Of a DNA stretch of 64,000 nucleotides, positions 1 to 8,900 are shown piece by piece. This DNA comes from Carnobacterium gallinarum DSM 4847. GTDB taxonomy: Bacteria; Bacillota; Bacilli; Lactobacillales; Carnobacteriaceae. A program made the translations under genes and the position numbers. The notes beneath the pieces were generated by a model. That model was not told the DNA's origin. It did no database searches and saw only the letters and a list, made by a program, of their open reading frames with translations. Numbering within the stretch: position 1 is the stretch's first letter; each line of letters starts with the position of its first letter. Location: positions 1,736,001 to 1,800,000 of the forward strand of contig NZ_JQLU01000005.1 of the NCBI RefSeq assembly GCF_000744375.1, written 5' to 3'.

Positions 1-918
1 GCAACTAAAAATACAACTCTTTATCTAACGATTGCTGGCGATAAATACGAAGAATCAGTTAATGAAAATGGTAATTTTTCAGTTGTATTAGATCAAACAT
101 ATGCAGCTGGATCAACTATTGAAGCTCATATTAAAGATGCTTCAGGTCACACCAGTGCTTCTTATATTGGAACAGTGCAAAAACATGATATCCAAAAACC
201 GGTTTTAGATAAATTAACAGATAAAGATCTTAGTTTATCAGGTAGTGGGCGTATGAATACAACCTTAATGGTAACCATTGGGAATGATCATTATGCAACA
301 GGTATTAATGAAAATGGCTTGTTTAAATTAGTCTTAGATCAAACGTATCCAGTTGGAACAGCAATTGAAGCTTATATCTTAGACTCTACAACTGGTGAAA
401 AAAGTGAAGTCACTTATGCAAAAGTTGTCGCTTCAGAGGATATTTTCTTAAATAGAGTAACGTCAATTGATAAAGGAATCTCTGGAAAAACATTTGCTAA
501 TGCAGATATCAAAGTTAGAGTTTTCAATTATCGTGACAGAATATATGAAGGAAAATCAGATGAAAATGGAAACTTAACTTTTGTATTTACAAGAGCTTAT
601 CCAGCCGGTACAAGTATCACTGTAACAGTTACAAATCCAATTACAGGGAATACTTTTGAGAAAACAATTCAAATTTATCCTAGAAAGCCAACAATTAATA
701 CGATTGTAAGTGGCGATAAAAAAGTGGAAGGCTCTGCAGATCCGCTTGGACAGGTAGTTGTTACTATAAATAATCAAGTTACTGAAGGCATTGCTGATAG
801 TGCTGGAAATTATTTAGTGAGAGTGAGTGAAGAAATTCCTCAAAATGCCTCAGTTTTAGTCTATCAAGTTGTTGATGGAATCAGAAGCGAAGCAACAGAA
901 CTAATAGTTACACAATAA
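1..918 (+). CDS. Secreted Ig-like repeat protein, 5' end outside window
   Basis: The reading frame is open from base 1, so this is the C-terminal part of a longer protein; the GTG at 175 is only an internal codon. The visible 305 residues form four bacterial Ig-like modules of about 78 residues (roughly 1-58, cut; 59-143; 144-224; 225-305). Each has the family pattern of a 'GxA/SxxNTTxxxxIG' strand, a 'xENGxF' turn and 'LDQTYPxG'. The sequence is nearly the same as the last part of the next gene, so the two are tandem paralogues. There is no LPXTG-type signal or hydrophobic tail at the C terminus, so the protein is probably released or held non-covalently. The stop lies 17 nt before the next start, with that gene's SD between them, so they likely share a transcript. 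Such modules occur in Listeria and enterococcal surface proteins; the ligand is unknown. Confidence 0.85.
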   Translation, partial: ATKNTTLYLTIAGDKYEESVNENGNFSVVLDQTYAAGSTIEAHIKDASGHTSASYIGTVQKHDIQKPVLDKLTDKDLSLSGSGRMNTTLMVTIGNDHYATGINENGLFKLVLDQTYPVGTAIEAYILDSTTGEKSEVTYAKVVASEDIFLNRVTSIDKGISGKTFANADIKVRVFNYRDRIYEGKSDENGNLTFVFTRAYPAGTSITVTVTNPITGNTFEKTIQIYPRKPTINTIVSGDKKVEGSADPLGQVVVTINNQVTEGIADSAGNYLVRVSEEIPQNASVLVYQVVDGIRSEATELIVTQ

Positions 919-935
919 AAAAAGGAGGAGATACA

Positions 936-2501
936 GTGAAAAGAATAAAGTTCGTTGGTTTAGGAGCAATCTTATTTTGTGGCTTTGTTTTAGCCCAATC
1001 AAATGCAGAGGCAACTAAAGTAAATTCACTAGTTAATTTTAGTCCGACTAGTTTACTTGATTCTATGCCAAGAGTTATCGAAGAAGGTCCTGAATTTACT
1101 GCATTTAATTTTTTAGGTCTAGGTGGTCGTCAGGCTACAGCCAATTATGTTAATTATGCAGCCTATGCTACAACAAAAACGACAGAAATTCGGATGGGCG
1201 TATCTGAGTCTAGCGCAACAGAGTACGAAATAAGAGATATGTTAACAGGAGCGACTATTTCAAAGGGAAGAATTGATGAGTCAAAAATTTATTTTGAACA
1301 ACTTTCGTTACAAGCTGATCGATATTATGAAGTTCTAGAGTTTAACTCTTATTGGGAAGAAATTGGTGGATTTTCAGTCCAAAAAGCAACTGAAAATAAA
1401 ATTCCAGTTATTACGGCACAGGATAAAACTATCTATGTAGGTGATTCTTTTAAACCCTTTGATGATGTAACAGCTGAAGATGAAGAAGATGGAGATTTAA
1501 CTGGATTAATCCGCATTGTGTATGACACAGTGGACATTAGTAAAGCTGGTATTTATAAGGTTGGTTATGAAGTAATCGACAATGACGGTGGTGTTGGAAC
1601 AAAAGAAATTAAAGTCACGGTTCTAGAGCGTGAAGTGGAATTGCCAGCTCCGGAATTAAACCCTGTGTTAAATACAGATACTATTGTTGAAGGTAGAGCA
1701 ACTAAAAATACAACGCTTCATTTAACGATTGCTGGTGATAAATATGAAACAACCGTTGGCGAAAATGGTATGTTCTCAGTTACTTTAGATCAAACCTACC
1801 GTGCTGAATCAGTTATTGAAGCATATGTGGAAGATGAAGCAGGCCACATCAGTGCTTTATATACTGGAACCGTTAAAAAAAGTATTCTTCAAAAACCTGT
1901 CTTAGATAAGTTAACTGATAAAGATTTGAGTTTATCTGGAAGTGGAAAAGCCAATACAACCGTAGTGATTAAAATTGGCAATGACCTTTATGAAACAGAT
2001 ATTAAAGAAAACGGAATGTTTAAAATGACGTTAGATCAAACGTATCCAGTGGGAACCGAACTTGAAGCCTATATTTTAGATCCAGCAAATGGTGAAAAAA
2101 GTGAAGTCACTTATGCAAAAGTTGTAGCTGCAGAAGAAATCTCATTAAATAGAGTGACCTCAATTGATGAAGTAATTACTGGATCAACATTTGCTGATGC
2201 GGATATAAAAGTAAAAATATCTGGTTATCGTGACAGAGTTTATGAGGGAACATCAGATGAGAATGGACACTTTAGTATTGTGTTTACAAGATCTTACCCA
2301 GCAGGTTCTGCAGATCCACTTGGTGAAATATTTGTTACTGTAAACAATCAAGTGACTCAAGGTGTTGCAGATAGCTCTGGAAACTATTCAGTGAAATTGA
2401 GTGAAGCAATTCCTAAAAATGCCTCAGTTTCAGTGTATCAAGTTGTGAAAGGTATTAAAAGTGAACCAACGGAATTAACGGTTGAACAAAGGGAACAATG
2501 A
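936..2501 (+). CDS. Secreted DUF5011 and Ig-like repeat protein
   Basis: The start is GTG, eight or so bases after the strong SD AAAGGAGGAG at 921-930. Residues 1-26 are a Sec signal peptide ending in an ANA/AEA-type site. A unique N-terminal region (about 27-150) is followed by a DUF5011 Ig-like domain (about 155-231; 'DxTIYVGDxF', 'EDGDLTG', 'AGIYKVGYEV'). Then come Ig-like modules that match the upstream gene one by one. Compared with that gene, 41 residues are missing between PAG and SADPLG (junction at 2304-2306), so the last two modules are fused into one hybrid module. No sortase motif, membrane tail or LysM/SH3 anchor is visible. It is the middle gene of a three-gene surface-protein cluster. 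An adhesive or matrix role is inferred from architecture only. Confidence 0.85.
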   Translation: MKRIKFVGLGAILFCGFVLAQSNAEATKVNSLVNFSPTSLLDSMPRVIEEGPEFTAFNFLGLGGRQATANYVNYAAYATTKTTEIRMGVSESSATEYEIRDMLTGATISKGRIDESKIYFEQLSLQADRYYEVLEFNSYWEEIGGFSVQKATENKIPVITAQDKTIYVGDSFKPFDDVTAEDEEDGDLTGLIRIVYDTVDISKAGIYKVGYEVIDNDGGVGTKEIKVTVLEREVELPAPELNPVLNTDTIVEGRATKNTTLHLTIAGDKYETTVGENGMFSVTLDQTYRAESVIEAYVEDEAGHISALYTGTVKKSILQKPVLDKLTDKDLSLSGSGKANTTVVIKIGNDLYETDIKENGMFKMTLDQTYPVGTELEAYILDPANGEKSEVTYAKVVAAEEISLNRVTSIDEVITGSTFADADIKVKISGYRDRVYEGTSDENGHFSIVFTRSYPAGSADPLGEIFVTVNNQVTQGVADSSGNYSVKLSEAIPKNASVSVYQVVKGIKSEPTELTVEQREQ

Positions 2502-2547
2502 AATAAAAATATAAACTAAACTAAAGAATGTGAGTGTGAAGGAAAAA

Positions 2548-4947
2548 ATGGCAAATAAGAAGATGATTAAAGTTGTTGCAGCCTCAATGATGGCTGTCAG
2601 CGTATTGAGTGTAAGTGTATTACCACAAAGTAGTTCAGCAAATGTTTTATCACAACTGTCGCCGACTGTAAAAAGTGAAAAAGCAGGTACTAGTATGATG
2701 GCTGAACCAAAATTATGGTCATCAATGTTGCCAACGGTTGGAGAAAAAGTAGAAGAGAACTTTGATGTATCTAAAGGTTGGGAAGTTGAAGACTATAATT
2801 CAGATTTAGGTATCGACATTGATAAGGTCTTTAGACAAGGAATGTCGAATCCAGATGGTACGATGAACTATGCAACCATCAACTTTGGGAACATTGGGAA
2901 TGCAAACTTTATTGCTAAGAAAACAATTAAAATGAAAAAAAATCATGAATATAAACTTAACTTAAACTATGGGATTAGACTTAGTGCAGGTGTTGTTGGA
3001 TCAATTGATTTTAATGGTACTAAGAAAGATGTTTCAGTATCAGGAAATCCTGCCTATGAAGAAACGATTGTCGCAAAAGAAGATATGGATTATGTGATTA
3101 CTATGGAATTTACGACACCAATGGAAACAACAGCTTATCTGATGGTTGGGTATAATCCACAACTTGGTGATGGTATTACTGAATCAGCAGATGTTAAACC
3201 ACCGACAGTAATCGCTCCTGAAGCCAATCAAAATATCGTAAAAGGTGCTGGCGAACCAGGCTCTCGAATTATTGTTAAAGACAGTAGTGGCATTGAATTA
3301 GGTAGTGGAGCTGTACAAGCAAATAAGAGCTTTTCAATCGAAACATCACGTGATCTGATTTTTGGTGAGTTTTTATCGGTTACACAAGTAGATGCAACAG
3401 GTTTTGAAAGTCAACCAACAGTAGTAAAAGTTGTAGATACAATTGGACCAGAAATTGACAGTGTAGATTCAGTTGAAGCCGGTCAAAATCTAGTTGAAGG
3501 ACAAACAGAAGCAAGAGCAGTAGTTCGTGTTTATGAAGAAGATGGTACCACTCTTTTAGGAACATCAGATGCAGCAGATACAACTGGTCACTTTACCGTA
3601 AAATTAGTTAGAGATGCAGTTTACCAAGAAAAACTTGTTCTATCTGTTACGGATAGTGCTGGAAATTTAGGTTCAAGTATGACTACTGAAGTAGTGGATA
3701 CAACAGCACCGAATAAACCAACAATTGCTCCAATTACAGATAATGATACAATCTTGACTGGAACAGCAGAAGCAGATTCTACAATTACAGTTAAAGTTGG
3801 TCATCAATTATTTACAGGAACCGCAGATAGTCTGGGAGACTACACGATTGATTTAGCACAAACCTTCCCTGGTGGAACAATCATTGATGTAACAGCAACA
3901 GATATTGCTGGAAATATTAGTGAATCTGAATCAGTTGTTGTAAAATTAACAAAACCAACAGCTGTACCAGTGGTTAATCCATTGACAGATCAAGAATCAA
4001 TTTTAACAGGAACGACAGAACCAGGTGCTACTGTTGAAGCTCATATCAACAAAGATATTTATAAAACAACAGCAACGGCAAGTGGTACATTTGAAATTCA
4101 ATTAAATCACAAATATATTGGTGGTACAGATATCGTTGTTACTGCAACTGGTATTTCAGGTGTTATAAGTGCTGAATATCAAGGGAAAGTTCTAGACCAA
4201 ACTGCTCCAGATAAACCAGAAGTAAATGAAATTACAGATAATGATGCAGTAATTACTGGAACTGCAGAACCAGATTCAGTCATTGATATATATACTGAAG
4301 TATCACCGCAAGTTAATGCTCATTATCAAGGGGTTGCAAATGATAAAGGAGACTTTAGCGTTGCAATTGACAAATTACCAGTGAATACCAAAGTAGGTGT
4401 ATTTGCGACAGATTCATATGGTAATATTAGTGAAAGAACAAATGTAGTAGTTGTTAGTTCAACTTCTGTAAGTGTGACAATTAATAAAATTACAAGCCAA
4501 CAAACCGTATTAACGGGTTCAACTCTTAGAGGAAATGCTCAAGTAGAAGTATTGATTGGCAGTCGTCTTTATCAAGATATGTCTGATGATAAAGGTAATT
4601 ACTCAATTAAATTAGACCATGCGTATGTTGCTGGAACTGAAATAACTGTAACGGCAACTGAAGGAACAAATACAGATACTAAATCAATTAAAGTTTCTCC
4701 AAGAAAAGTATCAATTACGAGTGCATTTGCTGGTTCAGCAACTATCTCAGGTGTAGCAGATCCACTTGCTGAAGTTCATATTGCGATTAACGACCAACCT
4801 ATGTCAGCACCTGTAACTAGTGATGCAAATGGGAACTATAGTGTTACATTAGCAAAACCATTAGCATTAGGAGATAAGATTACTTCATACCAAGTGTTAA
4901 ATGGTGAAACAAGTGAGTCACAAGATATCTTTATTAATGTAAAATAA
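2548..4947 (+). CDS. Large secreted protein with seven Ig-like modules
   Basis: I choose ATG 2548, preceded by GAAGGA at 2538-2543; an in-frame GTG at 2530 has no SD. The 799-residue product starts with a signal peptide (KK-MIKVVAAS hydrophobic core, cleavage near residue 36). Residues about 45-215 form a beta-rich domain without the repeat pattern, possibly a carbohydrate-binding-like jelly roll (inference). About seven Ig-like modules of 78-90 residues follow, starting near residues 217, 303, 391, 472, 551, 641 and 721, several opening with 'xKPxxxxITDND' and 'TGTAExxS'. The last two match the last two modules of the partial gene at the window start and are intact here. There is no C-terminal anchor; the protein ends FINVK. 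It is the third gene of the tandem cluster and is followed by a strong terminator. Confidence 0.88.
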   Translation: MANKKMIKVVAASMMAVSVLSVSVLPQSSSANVLSQLSPTVKSEKAGTSMMAEPKLWSSMLPTVGEKVEENFDVSKGWEVEDYNSDLGIDIDKVFRQGMSNPDGTMNYATINFGNIGNANFIAKKTIKMKKNHEYKLNLNYGIRLSAGVVGSIDFNGTKKDVSVSGNPAYEETIVAKEDMDYVITMEFTTPMETTAYLMVGYNPQLGDGITESADVKPPTVIAPEANQNIVKGAGEPGSRIIVKDSSGIELGSGAVQANKSFSIETSRDLIFGEFLSVTQVDATGFESQPTVVKVVDTIGPEIDSVDSVEAGQNLVEGQTEARAVVRVYEEDGTTLLGTSDAADTTGHFTVKLVRDAVYQEKLVLSVTDSAGNLGSSMTTEVVDTTAPNKPTIAPITDNDTILTGTAEADSTITVKVGHQLFTGTADSLGDYTIDLAQTFPGGTIIDVTATDIAGNISESESVVVKLTKPTAVPVVNPLTDQESILTGTTEPGATVEAHINKDIYKTTATASGTFEIQLNHKYIGGTDIVVTATGISGVISAEYQGKVLDQTAPDKPEVNEITDNDAVITGTAEPDSVIDIYTEVSPQVNAHYQGVANDKGDFSVAIDKLPVNTKVGVFATDSYGNISERTNVVVVSSTSVSVTINKITSQQTVLTGSTLRGNAQVEVLIGSRLYQDMSDDKGNYSIKLDHAYVAGTEITVTATEGTNTDTKSIKVSPRKVSITSAFAGSATISGVADPLAEVHIAINDQPMSAPVTSDANGNYSVTLAKPLALGDKITSYQVLNGETSESQDIFINVK

Positions 4948-4976
4948 TAGGAAATTTGTTAAATAAGTAAAAACAG

Positions 4977-5014
4977 GCATGAAAATCAGAAAGTTGATTT
5001 TCATGCTTTTTTTT
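4977..5014 (+). terminator. Rho-independent terminator of the Ig-protein cluster
   Basis: A perfect 12-bp stem (4977-4988 with 4995-5006, GCATGAAAATCA arm) with a 6-nt loop is followed by eight T. It ends the three-gene operon and lies just before the 3' end of the convergent membrane-protein gene. Confidence 0.9.
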
Positions 5015-5026
5015 GTTCGTTGAGTT

Positions 5027-5641
5027 TTATTGAAGTCTAGTCACTTTTTGTTTTACAAAAAGAAAGTTAACTAAAATAAGTAGTCCAAAGATAATTAGAA
5101 AAATTGTAATCATGATTAAGTTTGCTAAACGGTATTCTTGTTCAACGTTTAGGTCAAGTGGAAATCTAGTTGAGAACAAATAACTGGATTTTGTACGAAT
5201 AAATTGGATAAAAAAATGACTAAGTGCAAAAAGAAGAGGGATTTCCAAAAAATGTTCAAGTATAAATTCACAGGAAATATAGTGTGGTGTAGCCCCTAAT
5301 AAAAGTTTTATTTTAAGTTCCTCTTTATAAAGAAGAAATTGCTGATTTAAAAAAATGAAAAAGCGAAAAAGACCAAAGATAGAAAAAATGATTAAGAAGG
5401 TTAATAAACTAATCTTGATAATGGTTACTAGAAACTCCAGTTTGTATGTACTAGACTCAGATAGAAAATTATCCGTTGCAGAACTAGACGCAAAACTATT
5501 GGAAATAGATAGCAATAAATTATAAGCATAAATAAGTAAAAATTCAAAAAAGAAGAATAAAAAAATTGAGAAATTTGTAGTTATCGCAGTTCTGAGATTT
5601 CTCATTTTTAATTGTACACATCGATAAAAAATAGTTCTCAT
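5027..5641 (-). CDS. Small polytopic membrane protein, FtsX-permease-like
   Basis: This 204-residue protein has about four hydrophobic segments (near 22-45, 70-100, 128-148 and 175-198). The segment 'KLLLGATPHYI' just before the third one resembles the loop of FtsX/MacB-type permeases, where a 'GA' follows a cytoplasmic helix. No ATPase partner is adjacent, so an ABC-permease role is not supported by context. The start is ATG 5641 with AAAGGAAT about 10 nt upstream. It is convergent with the Ig-protein cluster and divergent from the giant adhesin. It could be a degenerate FtsX-family protein or an unrelated membrane protein; I do not assign a function. Confidence 0.6.
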   Translation of the reverse strand: MRTIFYRCVQLKMRNLRTAITTNFSIFLFFFFEFLLIYAYNLLLSISNSFASSSATDNFLSESSTYKLEFLVTIIKISLLTFLIIFSIFGLFRFFIFLNQQFLLYKEELKIKLLLGATPHYISCEFILEHFLEIPLLFALSHFFIQFIRTKSSYLFSTRFPLDLNVEQEYRLANLIMITIFLIIFGLLILVNFLFVKQKVTRLQ

Positions 5642-5941
5642 AGTAAGGATTATTCCTTTCTGAATAAGGATATTATTAAGTGTATCATACTATTTTTTCT
5701 GATTGAAAACGTTTTTTTACTAGCGACTGCAATCGTAAATGTAAAATAGAAAGGAACGAAATTACTTTTGGAGAGAATTCTATTTGTGGATTTATAAGAT
5801 AATCATTAAAAATATACATATAAAATAACATTAAAACGAAATTAGAATTAAATCTAATTTGTTATATCTGAACCCGTATCAATTGATGTAACTGAATTGT
5901 TTCGTTTATACTGATTAATGAAATGGAGGAGGAAAAAAATA
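5642..5941. other. Divergent intergenic region, AT-rich
   Basis: About 300 bp between the membrane protein and the adhesin. Apart from the promoter and SD of the adhesin near its right end, I see only AT-rich sequence without hairpins, repeats or an ORF of note. Confidence 0.5.
5883..5912 (+). promoter_or_regulatory. Putative promoter of the giant adhesin gene
   Basis: TTGATG (5883-5888), an 18-nt spacer and TATACT (5907-5912) would start transcription about 20-25 nt before the adhesin start. The GGAGGAGGAA ribosome site at 5925-5934 follows directly. Based on sequence match alone. Confidence 0.4.
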
Positions 5942-8900
5942 ATGAAAATGTTAAAGTATTTTAATTTTTTGGTTGTAACAACGCTATTACTATCTGTTTT
6001 TATACCGTCAATTGTTGTAGTAGCAGTAACGAACACAGATAATAAAGAAAACTACTTTGAAGGTGACAACTTAAAAGTACTAGCTGAACAAGTAACGGAT
6101 ATTCCTCTAGAAAAGGATGAGATCGGTATTCGTTATCAAGTAAGTAACCAAAGTGAGGATGTATTAAGTACAATTAGCATTCAACAATTAAATAACGATG
6201 AGATTGTATTTGAGAAAGAATCACTTGAAATTGATAGCAAGAAGATAACAAATCAGGATGAATTAGACAAACTGTTTAACTTAGTGTATTCTACGGAGCA
6301 AAAAATTCAATCAACAGATTTGGCTACTTATGAACTAAAGCCGAATGAAACAAGGACGATTTTTATAAAAGCTCAGGTGGCTCCTTCATTTGTAGGGGAT
6401 GTTAAACAAGAAGTGACTATTTTAAAGGATGCTGCTGAAGTTGGAGAATTGGCAGTTTCGTTGAAAAGTCCGATTGAACCAGTTAGTCATGAACCAATGG
6501 AATCAACGGAACCAATTGTCGAGAATCCAAAGGGTGACTTAGCTGAAAAGAGTGCTGAAGAGGCTGCTGTAGTAACGGAGGAAGCAGTGACTACGGATTC
6601 TGCAATAGAAAGTCCACTACCTATGCCTAATTTGGCTAAAAATACAGATTTAGCAAAGTTAGCACCAATTCCAGGTCGTGGGTTTGATAAACCAATCTAT
6701 CAAGCTATTCACAAAGGAGAACTTTATTCAACGGGAAATACCAACTTGAAGATTGCCAATGAAAGTACAGCTGCCGCGCAAACTTTTTTAAATACAAAGA
6801 CAGCAAGTAGTGGCTATGCGATTAATAATTTTCAATTAACTTTTGCTGATGTCGATAGTGATCCGAATACTTATAACTCTAGCAAATCATATATTGATTT
6901 AGATGGAGGAAAAGAGGTTGCATGGGCGGGGCTTTTTTGGAGTGCTTCCCGTTATAAAGGTCCAGCTACATCAATTAATATGACAGATGATGAGATTACA
7001 GCACCAGTTGTTTTTAAAACACCGAATGGAACAAGTACCTCTGTTACGCCAGATCGTTATTTTAGAATCGATCAGCAAGATGGGAAAGATCCAGGTCAAG
7101 GTTTTGGTTATAACAATACAGGTTTTTCTAATTTTGCTGATGTAACGTCTATTATTACGGGAGACGGTAGTGCTACAGGGAGTTATACATTAGGAAACAT
7201 TCCGATGACCAATGCACTAAATGGACAATATCAATCATATAATTTTAGCGGTTGGAGTTTATTTATTGTAACGAAAGATCAAGCGAAAAAATCACGAGCA
7301 TTTAGTATTTATCAAGGTGCTAGAGGAAATAAAGCTGGAACCAATAATGAATTTACTATTAGTGATTTTGTAACAGCGAAGTCAGGAGCGTTGGACCCAA
7401 TTGTTAGTTGGTTTAGTGTTCAAGGAGATAAATATTTTACAGGTGATAATGCTCAGATTAAAAATAGCAGTGGTGTTTGGACGAATATTACCAATGGACT
7501 GAATCCAGTGAACAATGTTATGAATGGGACGGTATCTGATGGTGGAGAGCATATGGTTGATAAATATCCAGGTGGCTTTAACCCTGGTTATCCTAATTTC
7601 TTAGACATTGATGTTGATCGAATGCATCTACCAGAAGGCTTAATCCAAAATGGACAACAGCAAATTGCTCTTAGAACGACTAGTTCAGGAGATGATTTTT
7701 CAACAAATGCGATTGGTTTTTCTGTCAATGCTGAGATTCCAGAATTAGAGATTACAAAAGAAGTTATGAATCCTAAATCTATTTATAGGATTGGTGATGA
7801 AGTGACCTATCAAATTAAAACGAAGAATACTAGATTGAATTCGGAATCAAAAGCAACAATTGCAGAAGACATACTAGACAGTCGACTTGATTTTGTACCT
7901 AATTCACTTGCGATTACTTCTGGACCAAATACTGGTACAAAAACGGATCAAGCTGGTGATGATCAAGGAGAATATGACCCAACAACTAGAAAATTAACCC
8001 TTAGAGTGGGAGTTAATGCTGATGCAGTAACTGGCGGAAGTTATTTAGGTTCCACCGAAGAAACTGTTTATGAATTTAAAGCTAAGATTAATGAGACTGC
8101 TTTGCCAAGCCAAGAGATTCCTAATAGTGCGAGTGTTAAAGGTGTTGATGTAGCAACCAGTGCGCCATTAAGTGCCAACTCAGAAATTGTGAATGTACGG
8201 ATTCAAGATGAAGTCTTAGGTAAATTAGAAACAACTAAAACGGTTAATCAGCAATCACCTAAAATTGGAGATGAATTGGAGTACCAAATTACATTTAAAA
8301 ATACGATTCCAAATAGTGTTTTAAAGCAAGTGATAGTGACGGATGCCCTACCAAAAGGGTTAACCTATGTTGAAAATAGTCTCAGCAGTGAAGGGGATGA
8401 TCCAAAACCAACATCATTAACTGTTGTCAATGGAGAATTAACTGGGATTTATCCTACGATTCGTGATACAAAAACACGAACTATCAAATTTAAAGTAACT
8501 GTTAATCAAGAGGCTGCAGTAGGTACACCGATTATTAACAAAGCCAAGATTGATGATGGCACGAATCCACCAGATGAACCAGAAGTTCCGGTGACACCAA
8601 TCGAGACTTTAGGAGCTTTAGAGTCAACCAAATCAGTCAATCAACAAGCACCAAAAATTGGTGATGAAATTGAGTATCGTATTACCTTTAAAAATAAAGT
8701 TCCTAATAGTATGTTACAAAAAGTGACGATAACAGATAATTTACCAAAAGGTTTAACGTATATTGAAAATAGTGTGACAAGTGAAGGAGATGATCCAAAA
8801 CCAACTTCGTTAACTGTGATAAATGGTCAATTAATCGCTGAATATCCTACAATTCGGGATAATGAGATACGAACAATTAGCTTTAAGGTAAAAGTAAATA

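Noticed and set aside
3380-3583. Minus-strand 67-codon frame rich in leucine
   Set aside because: Shadow of the Ig-repeat gene; low-complexity product and no ribosome site.
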